A stretch of 63,241 bases of DNA from Candidatus Faecousia intestinigallinarum (GCA_018715805.1 DVKX01000080.1:1-63241), one strand, 5' to 3'; positions 16,086-25,356 are shown, numbered from the stretch's first letter. Notes: generated from the sequence alone by a model not told the origin. Translations and numbers: made by a program.

Positions 16086-17390
16086 TTAGTTTTCATAGCC
16101 GGGCTTGCCCAGCAGCTGGAACATATTCCGCTTGTAAAACTCCACGCCCGGCTGATTAAAGGGATTGACTCCCAGCATATAGGCGGAAATGCCGCAGGAG
16201 AGCTCCAGGAAGTAGAACAGCTCGCCCAGTTTCGCTTCGTCCAGCTCGCCCACATCCATGGTAATCACCGGCACGCCGCCGTCCACATGGGCGGCCAGAG
16301 TGCCTAGGTACGCCTGCTCGTCCACATAGTCCAGGGTTTTACCAGCCAGATAGTTCAGGCCGTCTAGATTCTTGTAGTCGGAGCCGATGGTATGCGTCTG
16401 CTGGGGCGGCGCGAAGCGCACCATGGTTTCAAAGATATTCCGCGCGCCCTGCTGGATCATCTGCCCCAGAGAATGGAGGTCGGCGGTGAACTCCGCAGTG
16501 ACGGGGAAGATACCCTTGCCGTCCTTGCCCTCAGACTCGCCGAAAAGCTGCTGCCACCAGCCGCCCAGCATTTTGAAGCCCGGCTCAAAGGACTCGAAAA
16601 GCTCCATGACCTTGCCGTTGCGATAGAGCAGGTTGCGGATGGCGGCATAGAGCCACACGGGGTTTTCAAAGGAACGCAGGTCATAGGCTTTCACAGCTTC
16701 ATAAGCGCCCCGCATCACCTGGCGGATGTCGATGCCGGCCACGGCCATAGGCAGCAGTCCCACTGCGGTAAGCACGCTGTAGCGTCCGCCCACATCAGGG
16801 GGGATCACAAAGGTCTCCCAGCCCTCTTCCTCGGCCATCTGGCGCAAGGCGCCCTTGCAGGGATCGGTAATGGCGTAGATGCGCTTCCTTGCGCCGTCGG
16901 TGCCGTACTTCCGCTCCAGCATCCAGCGCAGAGAGCGGGTGGCGATGGCTGGCTCGGTGGTGGTGCCGGACTTGGAGATGATGGCGATAGAGAAATCCTT
17001 CCCCTCCAGCAGGCGGCACAATTCATTCCAGTAGCGGGTGGAGAGGCTGTTGCCTGCGAAGAAGATCTGCGGGTCGCCCTTTCCTTTGCCGATATTGTGG
17101 TTTGCGCCCTGCAAAAGCTCAATGGCTGCCCGAGGACCCAGGTAGCTGCCGCCAATGCCGATCACCACGAACACATCGCTGCTTTGACGGATCTGCTCCG
17201 CCGCCAGGCGGATGCGCTGCATTTCCTCCGTCTCTTCCGCTGTGGGCAGATCCAGCCAGCCCAGGAAATCGTTGCCGGCGCCAGAGCGCTCGGTGAGGGT
17301 TCTATGCGCCGCGGATACTTCCTTTTCGGTGGACAGCAGATCCGGGAGGGAAAGCTGCCCCCACACATTGGAGATATCTACTTTTATCAT
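16086..17390 (-). CDS. pgi: Glucose-6-phosphate isomerase
   Basis: A 434-residue cytoplasmic isomerase interconverting glucose 6-phosphate and fructose 6-phosphate. Characteristic blocks are VIGIGGSYLGPRAAIELL near residue 77, ISKSGTTTEPAIA near 139, and GGRYSVLTAVGLLP near 199. The length matches the shorter Bacillus/Clostridium class. It is divergent from the glucokinase gene at 17579, and the two act in consecutive steps of glycolysis. No clear promoter was identified. Confidence 0.97.
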   Translation of the reverse strand: MIKVDISNVWGQLSLPDLLSTEKEVSAAHRTLTERSGAGNDFLGWLDLPTAEETEEMQRIRLAAEQIRQSSDVFVVIGIGGSYLGPRAAIELLQGANHNIGKGKGDPQIFFAGNSLSTRYWNELCRLLEGKDFSIAIISKSGTTTEPAIATRSLRWMLERKYGTDGARKRIYAITDPCKGALRQMAEEEGWETFVIPPDVGGRYSVLTAVGLLPMAVAGIDIRQVMRGAYEAVKAYDLRSFENPVWLYAAIRNLLYRNGKVMELFESFEPGFKMLGGWWQQLFGESEGKDGKGIFPVTAEFTADLHSLGQMIQQGARNIFETMVRFAPPQQTHTIGSDYKNLDGLNYLAGKTLDYVDEQAYLGTLAAHVDGGVPVITMDVGELDEAKLGELFYFLELSCGISAYMLGVNPFNQPGVEFYKRNMFQLLGKPGYEN

Positions 17391-17578
17391 TGCAGTGGTT
17401 CATCCTTTCTGCGTTTTTTTGCCTGCCTATATGTTACCGCAAAATCCCGCCGAACGCAAGACCTTGGTGAAAACTTTCAAAAATTTTCAAAAAATTTTGT
17501 GTTCGCTATGGCTTTTTCCCAACTTGGACGGTATAATAGCCATGATCGCTTATACACGAAGCAGGGAGGACGGCAGAA

Positions 17579-18532
17579 ATGAAGTATGGATTTGGGATCG
17601 ATGTGGGGGGCACCATGGTCAAGATCGCGTTTTTTGACCAATTGGGGGAACTGCTCCACAAATGGGAGATCCCCACGGTCACTGCGGAGGGCGGCAGCCG
17701 GATACTGCCGGATATTGCCGCGGCTGTCCGGTCGCACTTGGAAAACGCGGGCGTTCCCAAGGAGGATGTGCTGGGCATCGGGGTAGGCGTACCCGGGCCG
17801 GTGGACGGCCGGGGCGTGGTAAATCGATGCGTGAACCTGGGCTGGGGGGTATTCAACCTCCATGAGATGTTGGGGGAGCTCACCGGCCTTCCTGTAAAAG
17901 CAGGAAACGACGCCAATATGGCGGCGCTGGGGGAAGCCTGGAAGGGCGGCGGCCAGGGCTACGAAAATATGGTGTTTGCCACGCTGGGTACCGGCGTGGG
18001 CGGCGGCGTGGTGCTGGGGGGCAAAGTGCTCTGCGGCGTTCATGGCGCCGGCGGCGAGATCGGCCATATGGTGCTTCGTAAAGACGAGACAGAGCCGTGC
18101 GGCTGCGGCAAATACGGCTGCGCGGAGCAGTATTGCTCCGCCACGGGTCTTGTGCGCATGGCGCGTGGGGCGCTGGAAGGCTTTGCCGGCGTTTCCCTGC
18201 TGCAAAGCGCCGGGGAACTCACCAGCAAGGCGATCTTTGACGCGGCGGCTGCGGGCGACGCTCTGGCGGCGGAGGTACTGGAGCAGTACTATGACTGCCT
18301 GGGAGAATTTTTGGCCAATATCTGCTGCGTGATCGATCCGGACATCGTGGTGCTGGGCGGCGGCGTCAGCAAGGCGGGGAAACCCCTGCTGGAAGGCGTA
18401 AGACGCTATTTTGAGAAGTACATATTCCACGCCGCCAGAGAGGTTCGCCTGGCGCTGGCCACCCTGGGCAACGACGCAGGGGTTTACGGCGCATTCCAGC
18501 TGGCGCTGTCGGAATTTGGAAATATAGGATAG
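17579..18532 (+). CDS. glk: ROK family glucokinase
   Basis: A 317-residue ATP-dependent sugar kinase. The phosphate loop GIDVGGTMVKIAFF is at the N-terminus, GIGVGVPGPVDG near residue 64, and the zinc signature CGCGKYGCAEQYCS near residues 178-191. The length fits Bacillus-type GlkA. GGGAGGACGG precedes the ATG. It is divergent from pgi, which uses its product. The next gene, a flavodiiron protein, starts 19 nt later and may share its transcript. Confidence 0.94.
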   Translation: MKYGFGIDVGGTMVKIAFFDQLGELLHKWEIPTVTAEGGSRILPDIAAAVRSHLENAGVPKEDVLGIGVGVPGPVDGRGVVNRCVNLGWGVFNLHEMLGELTGLPVKAGNDANMAALGEAWKGGGQGYENMVFATLGTGVGGGVVLGGKVLCGVHGAGGEIGHMVLRKDETEPCGCGKYGCAEQYCSATGLVRMARGALEGFAGVSLLQSAGELTSKAIFDAAAAGDALAAEVLEQYYDCLGEFLANICCVIDPDIVVLGGGVSKAGKPLLEGVRRYFEKYIFHAAREVRLALATLGNDAGVYGAFQLALSEFGNIG

Positions 18533-18551
18533 AACTTTAGGAGGAAATAAA

Positions 18552-20396
18552 ATGCATTGTTATCGCAAAATTCAAGACGATCTTTTTTGGGTGGGCGCCA
18601 ACGACCGTCGGCTCGCCATGTTTGAGGGCGTGTATTCTGTACCCGCAGGGGTGAGCTACAACTCCTATGTGCTGCTGGATGAAAAAACCGTCCTCTTTGA
18701 CACGGTGGACAAGGCCGTGAGCGGCCGCTTCTTCGAAAATTTGGCGGCGGTGCTTCAGGAGCGGGCGCTGGACTATATTTTCGTCCACCACATGGAGCCG
18801 GATCATTCCGCCACGCTGCGAGAGGTGGTGGAGAAGTATCCGGCCGCAAAGATCGTCTGCAATGCCGCCACCAAGAAGATGATGGAACAGTTCTTCCCCT
18901 TCGATGTGGCCTGTCGCTGGGTAGAGGCCAAGGAGGGAGAGGTATTCTCCACCGGCCGGCACAATTTCTGCTTTGTGAAGGCGCCCATGGTACACTGGCC
19001 GGAGGTGATGGTGTCCTTCGATACCACCGACGGCATCCTATTCTCCGCCGACGCTTTCGGCACCTTCGGCGCGCTGAACGGCGCGCTGTACGCCGACGAG
19101 GTGAATTTTGACCGGGACTATCTGGATGAGGCACGGCGCTATTACTGCAATATCGTGGGTAAATACGGCACACAGGTCACCAGCCTGCTCACCAAGGCGG
19201 CCATGCTGGACATCAAGATGATCTGCCCCCTCCACGGCTTTGTGTGGCGAAAGGATATAGGATATTATGTAAACAAATACCTGCACTGGGGCAGCTATAC
19301 CCCGGAGCAGACCGGCGTGATGATCGCCTATGCCTCCGTGTACGGCAATACGGAGAATGCGGCGGAGATCTTGGCGGTGCGCCTGCGGGAGCAGGGGGTG
19401 CCCGTGGTGATGTTCGATGTATCTGTGACCCCTGCTTCGGAAATTGTGGCGGCGGCGTTCCAGTACAGTCACCTGGTATTTGCCTCCACTACCTATAACG
19501 CGGGCATTTTCGTCACCATGGAGGCGCTGCTCTCCGATCTGGCGGCACACAATTTGCAGAACCGCACGGTGGCGCTGATCGAGAATGGCTCCTGGGCGCC
19601 CACTGCCGGAAGCCTGATGCAGAAAATGCTCTCCGGCTGCAAGAACCTCACCTTCCTGGAGGGAACGGTGACCATCCGCTCCTCAGTGAAGGAAGCCCAG
19701 GTGGATCAGCTCCATGCTCTGGCGGACGCCATCGCCGCATCCACCGGCAAGAAGCAGACGGAAATTGCCCCCGCTACGCCTGGCAGCGTGGACAACGCCG
19801 CCATGTTCAAGCTGAGCTATGGACTGTTCGTGCTCACCGCCCGGGAGAACGGCAAGGACAACGGCTGCATCATCAACACCGCAGGAATGCTTACCGACAC
19901 CCCCAAGCGTATCCAGATCGCAGTGAACAAGCAGAACTATACCCACGACATGATCCTGCGCACTGGGATGTTTAACGTGTCGGTGCTGACGGAGGAGGTG
20001 CCCTTCGCCATGTTCCAGCAGTTCGGCTTCTGCTCCGGCCGGGATACGGACAAGTTTGAAAAGGTTTCCTACCATGACCGCACCGCCAACGGCCTGCGCT
20101 ATATTCCGGAGTATACCAACGCGGTGATCTCCGGCAAGGTCATTTCCGCTGCGGATTACGGCACCCACACCCTCTTTGTGGCGGAGGTTACCGAGGCCAA
20201 GACCCTTTCCAATGCGCCCAGCGTCACATATCAGTATTATTTCGACCACATTAAGCCCAAGCCTGCCCCCGCTGCCGAGAAGAAAACCGGCTGGGTGTGC
20301 AAGATTTGCGGCTATGTGTACGAAGGAGAGGAACTGCCGGAGGACTTTATCTGCCCCCTGTGCAAGCACGGCGCGGAGGATTTTGAGCGGCTGTAA
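18552..20396 (+). CDS. Flavodiiron protein fused to flavin reductase and rubredoxin
   Basis: A 614-residue soluble protein with four modules in series. Residues 1-250 form the metallo-beta-lactamase diiron domain (HHMEPDHS near 77-84). Residues 254-400 form a flavodoxin domain (IAYASVYGNTENAAE). Residues 410-560 resemble flavin reductase (FKLSYGLFVLTAREN, GCIINTAGML). Residues 580-614 form a rubredoxin with CKICGYVYEGEELPEDFICPLC. The family reduces oxygen to water or nitric oxide to nitrous oxide in anaerobes. In acetogens the last two modules are a separate protein; here electron donor and oxidase are one chain. RBS AGGAGG at 18540-18545. Confidence 0.94.
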   Translation: MHCYRKIQDDLFWVGANDRRLAMFEGVYSVPAGVSYNSYVLLDEKTVLFDTVDKAVSGRFFENLAAVLQERALDYIFVHHMEPDHSATLREVVEKYPAAKIVCNAATKKMMEQFFPFDVACRWVEAKEGEVFSTGRHNFCFVKAPMVHWPEVMVSFDTTDGILFSADAFGTFGALNGALYADEVNFDRDYLDEARRYYCNIVGKYGTQVTSLLTKAAMLDIKMICPLHGFVWRKDIGYYVNKYLHWGSYTPEQTGVMIAYASVYGNTENAAEILAVRLREQGVPVVMFDVSVTPASEIVAAAFQYSHLVFASTTYNAGIFVTMEALLSDLAAHNLQNRTVALIENGSWAPTAGSLMQKMLSGCKNLTFLEGTVTIRSSVKEAQVDQLHALADAIAASTGKKQTEIAPATPGSVDNAAMFKLSYGLFVLTARENGKDNGCIINTAGMLTDTPKRIQIAVNKQNYTHDMILRTGMFNVSVLTEEVPFAMFQQFGFCSGRDTDKFEKVSYHDRTANGLRYIPEYTNAVISGKVISAADYGTHTLFVAEVTEAKTLSNAPSVTYQYYFDHIKPKPAPAAEKKTGWVCKICGYVYEGEELPEDFICPLCKHGAEDFERL

Positions 20397-20411
20397 AAGA
20401 TGAAAAAACTG

Positions 20412-20447
20412 CCCGCCTGTTTCTCTAGGAAACAGGCGGGATTTTTT
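20412..20447. terminator. Bidirectional terminator after the flavodiiron gene
   Basis: A 12-bp hairpin (20412-20423 and 20429-20440) is followed by ATTTTTT on the plus strand and CAGTTTTTT on the minus strand. It separates the convergent flavodiiron and cutC genes. Confidence 0.92.
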
Positions 20448-21198
20448 ATGCGTCCAGGGCGGCGCGGGCGGCCTGCACGGCCTCCAGGCTGGTCTGCTGG
20501 ATGTGCCACTCGTCCAGGCCGGGCAGCCCCATGGGCACCCCCTCCCGGCGGAAAGCCATCCGACTCTCCACGTCGGTTTTTCCGCTCATGTGGAAGGCGC
20601 GGCTCAGGGGCAGGGCAGTGCGGAAATGGGTGATGACAGAAGCCTTGACCCCCGCGCCAATAAGCACCTCCGGACCGTTCTGCTCCTCCCGCAGCTGCAG
20701 CATTCGGGCGATGACCGCTTCCCCGGCAGTGCAGGCGGAGGCGCCGCCGCTGGTGAGCACCGTGTCAATGCCCAGTTCGCCCGCGTCCAGATAGGTCTGC
20801 ACCGGATCCCGGGACACATCCACCGCCCGATGGAGGGTCAGCCCTAAGCCGCCCGCCGCATCGATCAGGGGCTTCATGGCCTCCGTATCCAGGTCGCCCT
20901 GGGCGTTCAGGCAGCCGATGACAAAGCCGCTGGCACCGGCGCTTTTCAGCTGCACGATCTGCATTTTCAGCATTTCCAGTTCCTCCGGGGTGTACAGGAA
21001 GTCCCCTGCCCGGGGGCGCATCAGGCAGCGGATGGCCACATCCGACTCTGCCCGGATCTGCCGCAGCAGCGCCTCAAAGGGGGTCAGGCCGCCTACGGCC
21101 AGCGCGCTGCACAGCTCCAGCCGATCCGCGCCCCCGGCAATGGCCGCTCGTGCGGATGCCAGGGAGTCTACGCAAATTTCCAAAACTCTTTTTTTCAT
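20446..21198 (-). CDS. cutC: CutC family protein
   Basis: A 250-residue TIM-barrel protein. The signature ADRLELCSALAVGGLTPF near residues 25-42, IRCLMRPRAGDF near 55-66 and VLTSGGASA near 141 are typical. The family was linked to copper homeostasis, but its biochemical function is not settled. It is single, with a poly-U hairpin downstream and AGGAATC before the ATG. The P-ATPase and MntP also found in this window concern other metals and are not adjacent. Confidence 0.92.
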   Translation of the reverse strand: MKKRVLEICVDSLASARAAIAGGADRLELCSALAVGGLTPFEALLRQIRAESDVAIRCLMRPRAGDFLYTPEELEMLKMQIVQLKSAGASGFVIGCLNAQGDLDTEAMKPLIDAAGGLGLTLHRAVDVSRDPVQTYLDAGELGIDTVLTSGGASACTAGEAVIARMLQLREEQNGPEVLIGAGVKASVITHFRTALPLSRAFHMSGKTDVESRMAFRREGVPMGLPGLDEWHIQQTSLEAVQAARAALDA

Positions 21199-21387
21199 AA
21201 AGATTCCTCCGTTTCGTGGTGGGGATTTTCCGGGAAGTATAGATACTATAGCATATTTCCCAATACTTTGAAACGCCTTTCCCTGAGAAAATTCAAAAGT
21301 ATTCTCCGAAGGGGGAGTGGCATTTCGCTGTGCAACTTTCTGCCTGTTTGCGTCCAGGGGTGAAATATGGATATGGGGGAGATCTCT

Positions 21388-21660
21388 ATGAACAAGATCC
21401 TGAGAAAAAACGGGCTGGCTCTGCGTACGGCGGGGAAAACCGGCGGAGGTTTATATCCGGAGCCGCTGCCGCAAACGCGACCGCGGCAGTGCGTATGCCG
21501 TCAGCGCCGGCGCTATGGGCATATGGGCGAAAAAAACTCCGGCAGGCTGGCGCTCCGGCCGGTAAAGGCGGGGCTTGCCGTCCCGATGCTTTATGCGGAA
21601 TACCTGGACAGCGCCGCCCTCCCGGCTCGCGCATACATTCCGATGGGGGCGGGACAATGA
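21388..21660 (+). CDS. Small basic hypothetical protein, phage-like cassette
   Basis: A possible 90-residue, Arg-rich protein starting MNKILRKNGLALR. The ATG has GGGGGAGA 5 nt upstream, and the stop overlaps the next start as ATGA. I do not recognise it. A competing frame covers the same stretch. Its only support is the RBS and the tight coupling to the following two phage-like genes. Confidence 0.4.
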   Translation: MNKILRKNGLALRTAGKTGGGLYPEPLPQTRPRQCVCRQRRRYGHMGEKNSGRLALRPVKAGLAVPMLYAEYLDSAALPARAYIPMGAGQ

Positions 21661-21917
21661 GTGAAGAAGCGGTGGTGGCGCTGATTTCCGGCGGACTGTC
21701 TCTGCTGGGGGTGATTGTGTCCAATATGGCGGCGGCGCGCAAGATGGACACCAATATTCGCATGGCGCAGGCGGTGACCGATACCAAGCTGGAAGAACTG
21801 ACCCGGGAAGTGCGGGAACATAACCACTTTGCCCAGCGGATGCCGGTGGTGGAGGAACAGATCCGCACGCTGGAGCATAGAATCCAAGGGCTGGAGGAGG
21901 AAGGAGGAAGGGCATGA
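21657..21917 (+). CDS. Small coiled-coil protein of phage lysis type
   Basis: An 86-residue protein with an N-terminal hydrophobic stretch (VVALISGGLSLLGVIVSNMAAA) followed by a charged, coiled-coil-like tail (EELTREVREHNHFAQR, VEEQIRTLEHRIQGLEEE). This layout is common in prophages just before a holin. It overlaps the next gene by 4 nt (ATGA). No other phage gene is nearby, so it is probably a remnant or a domesticated cassette. The start at 21657 sits in a G-rich upstream context. Confidence 0.7.
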   Translation: MSEEAVVALISGGLSLLGVIVSNMAAARKMDTNIRMAQAVTDTKLEELTREVREHNHFAQRMPVVEEQIRTLEHRIQGLEEEGGRA

Positions 21918-22105
21918 AAAACTGGTGGGATCGGCTGCTGAGCATCAAGAGCCTGGTTACGCTGGCGATGACGCTGGTGTTTTGTATTCTGGCCATTCGG
22001 GGAGATCTGAATGGGCAGGAGTTTATCACTATCTTTACCACGGTGATCGCCTTCTATTTTGGCACGCAAACCAGCAAATCAGAGCGCAAGGATGACCGGC
22101 AATAA
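21914..22105 (+). CDS. Holin-like membrane protein
   Basis: A 63-residue protein with two hydrophobic segments (SLVTLAMTLVFCILAIRG and EFITIFTTVIAFYFGTQTS) and a charged tail KSERKDDRQ. The size and topology fit a small phage holin. It is preceded by GGAGGAAGG and overlaps the upstream gene by ATGA. A strong terminator at 22132 follows. No endolysin is adjacent. Confidence 0.72.
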   Translation: MKNWWDRLLSIKSLVTLAMTLVFCILAIRGDLNGQEFITIFTTVIAFYFGTQTSKSERKDDRQ

Positions 22106-22131
22106 ACCGGCTTTCCCGGGTGGGTAAAGAA

Positions 22132-22181
22132 GCCCCGCCGCTGTATTCGGATTCCCGAGGGACAGCGGCGGGGCATTTTTT
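22132..22181 (+). terminator. Terminator of the holin-like cassette
   Basis: A 13-bp GC-rich inverted repeat (22132-22144 and 22162-22174) with a 17-nt loop is followed by ATTTTTT. Confidence 0.88.
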
Positions 22182-22394
22182 CTATCCGGGGCATTTCTTC
22201 GCCTGGGCGGAAGCGCAGGAAGCAAACGGCTCCCGTGGGCGGTGTTCGCGCTCCAGAGCGCCCAATATTTTTTCGGATGCCTCCGCAGCCGTTTTGCAGC
22301 CACAGCGTTATGATCCTGGGAGATTCCCGCCTGGAAAAATACCGTCCAGAGAATACAAAAGCAGCCGCGATCTATAGACAAACAGGCGAGGGAA

Positions 22395-23771
22395 TTACTC
22401 CGGAACCCTGGGGGTCTGGGCAAGGCTGGCGGCGATCTCGGCGTCAGTGGGGATGGCGTCGGTCATATGTCCATCGTTGAAGCGCTGATAGGCGTACATA
22501 TCGAAATAGCCCGTGCCGGTAAGCCCAAAGACGATGGTCTTCTCCTGGCCGGTTTCCTTGCAGCGCAGCGCCTCGTCTATGGCCACCCGAATGGCATGGC
22601 TGCTCTCCGGGGCAGGGAGGATGCCCTCCACCCGGGCGAACTCCGTAGCCGCCTGGAATACAGCCGTCTGTTCCACGCTCCTGGCTTCCAGCAGGCCGTC
22701 GTGATACAGCTGGGATACCACACTGCTCATGCCGTGATACCGCAGTCCCCCCGCATGGTTGGCAGAGGGGATAAAGCCGCTGCCCAGGGTATACATCTTC
22801 ATCAGGGGACAGACCCTGCCGGTGTCGCAGTAGTCATATACATAGCTGCCCCGGGTGAGGGAGGGGCAGGAAGCCGGCTCTACAGCGATGATCTGGCAGT
22901 CCAGCTCCCCCCGGAGCTTTTGCCCAATGAAAGGAGAAATCAGCCCGCCCAGGTTGGAGCCGCCCCCGGCGCAGCCGATGATGATATCCGGGGTGATATT
23001 GTATTTGTCCAGAGCGGCCTTGGTTTCCAGGCCGATGACGGACTGGTGGAGCAGCACCTGGTTCAGCACACTGCCCAGTACATAGCGGTAGCCCTCCTGC
23101 CGCCCGGCGGCCTCCACCGCTTCGGAAATGGCGCAGCCCAGGGAGCCGCCGGTACCGGGAAAGCGGGCGAGAATTTCCCGCCCCACCTGGGTGGTGTCCG
23201 AGGGGGAGGGGGTGACTTTCGCACCATAAGTGCGCATGACCTCCCGGCGGAAGGGCTTCTGCTCATAGCTGACCTTCACCATATATACCTGGCAGTCCAG
23301 CTCCAAATAAGCGCAGGCCATACTCAAGGCGGTGCCCCACTGCCCCGCGCCGGTTTCCGTGGTCACGCCCCGCAGTCCCTGCTCCTTGGCGTAGTAGGCC
23401 TGGGCGATGGCGGAATTCAGCTTATGGCTGCCGGAGGTGTTGTTGCCCTCAAATTTATAGTAGATATGGGCGGGGGTGCCCAGGCGATCTTCCAGGCAGT
23501 AGGCGCGCACCAGGGGGGAGGGACGGTACATCCGGTAGAAGTCCCATACCGGCTGAGGGATGGGGATGTAGGGGTCGGAGTCGTTCAGCTCCTGCCGCGC
23601 CAGCTCCCGGCAGAAGATATGGGAAAGCGCCTCCTCCGTTACAGGCTTCAGGGTCTGGGGATTCAGCAGCGGGGCGGGCTTATTGGTCATGTCCGCCCGG
23701 ACGTTGTACCATGCCCTGGGCATTTCGGATTCTTCCAGGTAAATCTTATAAGGGATCTGATTAGTTGACAT
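22395..23771 (-). CDS. TrpB-like pyridoxal-phosphate-dependent enzyme (TrpB2)
   Basis: A 458-residue protein of the TrpB2 class of tryptophan synthase beta chains, which joins indole and serine. The PLP Lys is in SGSHKLNSAIAQAYYAK near residues 103-119, and the phosphate loop is CAGGGSN near 240. The N-terminal extension is typical of TrpB2 and longer than TrpB1. I chose the ATG at 23771 because GAAAGGAGGAAATATT precedes it. No trpA or other trp gene is next to it, so it may use indole from elsewhere. A T-box with a UGG specifier upstream ties it to tryptophan supply. Confidence 0.94.
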   Translation of the reverse strand: MSTNQIPYKIYLEESEMPRAWYNVRADMTNKPAPLLNPQTLKPVTEEALSHIFCRELARQELNDSDPYIPIPQPVWDFYRMYRPSPLVRAYCLEDRLGTPAHIYYKFEGNNTSGSHKLNSAIAQAYYAKEQGLRGVTTETGAGQWGTALSMACAYLELDCQVYMVKVSYEQKPFRREVMRTYGAKVTPSPSDTTQVGREILARFPGTGGSLGCAISEAVEAAGRQEGYRYVLGSVLNQVLLHQSVIGLETKAALDKYNITPDIIIGCAGGGSNLGGLISPFIGQKLRGELDCQIIAVEPASCPSLTRGSYVYDYCDTGRVCPLMKMYTLGSGFIPSANHAGGLRYHGMSSVVSQLYHDGLLEARSVEQTAVFQAATEFARVEGILPAPESSHAIRVAIDEALRCKETGQEKTIVFGLTGTGYFDMYAYQRFNDGHMTDAIPTDAEIAASLAQTPRVPE

Positions 23772-23791
23772 AATATTTCCTCCTTTCAGAC

Positions 23792-24050
23792 AGAAAAACG
23801 CTCCTGTCCCATGACTGCTGGGACAGGAGCGAAACATACTTCCTGCGGTGCCACCCGGCTTGGCGCATTGCGCCCACTTCGCGCGTACTAGTATACGCTG
23901 CCGTTGCTAACGGAGTGCCTGCTCCGGCTTCCCTACTCGCTTCAGGTCGCCCTCCGGTGCCCATTGGGCGCGTCCCGCCACACCGCTTTCCACCAGACAG
24001 CGGCTCTCTATTCTGGCCTGGGCGCGCTTACTTCCGCACCATCCTCGGTT
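23792..24050 (-). promoter_or_regulatory. Trp-specific T-box leader
   Basis: The minus strand carries the T-box sequence GGGTGGCACCGCA (23844-23856) and then a hairpin (23799-23831) followed by TTTTT, the classical antiterminator/terminator pair. Upstream, stem I has the AGTA motif of the specifier loop and on the opposite side CAA-TGG-G-CACC, closing on GGTGC. The codon TGG at 23961-23963 points to tRNA-Trp. Uncharged tRNA-Trp would bind and allow transcription of the TrpB2 gene. Confidence 0.93.
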
Positions 24051-24056
24051 TCCACC

Positions 24057-24085
24057 ATTAAAACACATTTGTCCGCCGTTGTCAA
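24057..24085 (-). promoter_or_regulatory. Promoter of the T-box/TrpB2 transcript
   Basis: On the minus strand TTGACA (24080-24085), 17 nt, TTTAAT (24057-24062), placed just before the T-box leader. Confidence 0.85.
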
Positions 24086-24144
24086 GAGGAGGATCATCGA
24101 TTTGTAAATTTTACTGCCGCTGGCGCTGAGAAAACGGCTGGGGG

Positions 24145-24173
24145 TTTACTTTTGAGAAAAAGAATGGTACAAT
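24145..24173 (+). promoter_or_regulatory. Promoter of the RodA-like gene
   Basis: TTTACT (24145-24150), 17 nt, TACAAT (24168-24173), with the start codon 38 nt later. Confidence 0.6.
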
Positions 24174-24210
24174 AGCGAAAAATCCCGCCCGGGGCGAAAG
24201 GAGGCGCTGT

Positions 24211-25356
24211 ATGGCCAATTATCTGCAGGAACTGCGGAGCTTTTTCCGCAAGGGCGATATGATTTTGCTGCTGCTGTGCCTGATTACCACGGTGTTCGGC
24301 CTGCTGGTGGTGGCCAGCGCCACCAATGCCGTGGGCTCCGTCCGCTTTGTGGTGATGCAGATTGCCGGGGCAGGACTGGGCGTCCTGTTTTATGCGTTGA
24401 TCTCCTCGGTGGATGTGGAATTTCTTGCGGAGAACCGGTGGGCGCTGGTGGTGTTCAACACCTTCTTGCTGCTGCTGCTGATCCCCTTTGGCGAGGACAT
24501 CAACGGCAACCGCAGCTGGCTGAACCTGCCGCTGCTTCCCTTTAATATCCAGGTGGCGGAGATCTGTAAAATCACCTATGTGCTGATTATGGCTTCGGTA
24601 ATGGCCTCCCACCAGAACCGGATTTCCTCCATCCCCTCGGTGCTGCACATGGTGCTGCACCTGGGGCTGCTGGTGGGACTGAATATGGTGCTTTCCGGGG
24701 ACGCGGGCGTATCTCTGATCTTCGTGTTTACTTTCGCGCTGATGGCTTTTTCCGGCGGTGTGAGCCTTTGGTGGTTCCTGCTGGGTGTGGTGGGTCTGGG
24801 CGCGGCGATGCCCCTGGTATGGAACTGGATGGGAGATTATCAGCGGCTGCGTATTGAAGTGCTCTTTAACCCGGACTTGGATCCCGAGGGCATCGGTGTG
24901 CGCTATCACACGGTGCAGAGTCTCCGTTCCCTCACCGGCGGCGGCTGGACAGGCCAGGGCTTGTTCAACGGCAACCGTACCCAAGGGGATGAATTGGCGG
25001 CGGGACATACGGACTATATTTTCTCCTCCATCGGCGAGGAGCTGGGCTTCGTGGGCTGCGCAGCGGCGATACTCCTGCTGGTGATCATCATTCTGCGGTG
25101 TATTCAGGTGGGGGTGCAAAGTCCGGACTATATGCGCCGGATGATCTGCTTCGGCGCGGCCTCCGTGCTCATGTTCCAGCTGATCAGTAATGTGGGTATG
25201 TGCATTGGTATCACCCCGGTAATTGGCCTGACCTTGCCGTTTATCAGCTATGGACCCAGTTCCATTGTTACCATCTACGCCATGCTGGGGCTGGTTTCCG
25301 GCGTCCACGCCAGACCGTCGCCCCTAAGCCATGAGCGCTATATACGACCCTATTGA
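24211..25356 (+). CDS. RodA/FtsW/SpoVE family SEDS glycosyltransferase
   Basis: A 381-residue integral membrane protein with about 9-10 hydrophobic helices. The family polymerises lipid II into glycan strands. Conserved blocks are HTDYIFSSIGEELGF near residues 265-280, GIGVRYHTVQSLRS, and GITPVIGLTLPFISYGPSS near 335-353, where the common SYGGSS reads SYGPSS. GAAAGGAGG precedes the ATG. It has no partner penicillin-binding protein beside it, so elongation, division or sporulation role cannot be assigned. Its own terminator follows. Confidence 0.92.
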   Translation: MANYLQELRSFFRKGDMILLLLCLITTVFGLLVVASATNAVGSVRFVVMQIAGAGLGVLFYALISSVDVEFLAENRWALVVFNTFLLLLLIPFGEDINGNRSWLNLPLLPFNIQVAEICKITYVLIMASVMASHQNRISSIPSVLHMVLHLGLLVGLNMVLSGDAGVSLIFVFTFALMAFSGGVSLWWFLLGVVGLGAAMPLVWNWMGDYQRLRIEVLFNPDLDPEGIGVRYHTVQSLRSLTGGGWTGQGLFNGNRTQGDELAAGHTDYIFSSIGEELGFVGCAAAILLLVIIILRCIQVGVQSPDYMRRMICFGAASVLMFQLISNVGMCIGITPVIGLTLPFISYGPSSIVTIYAMLGLVSGVHARPSPLSHERYIRPY

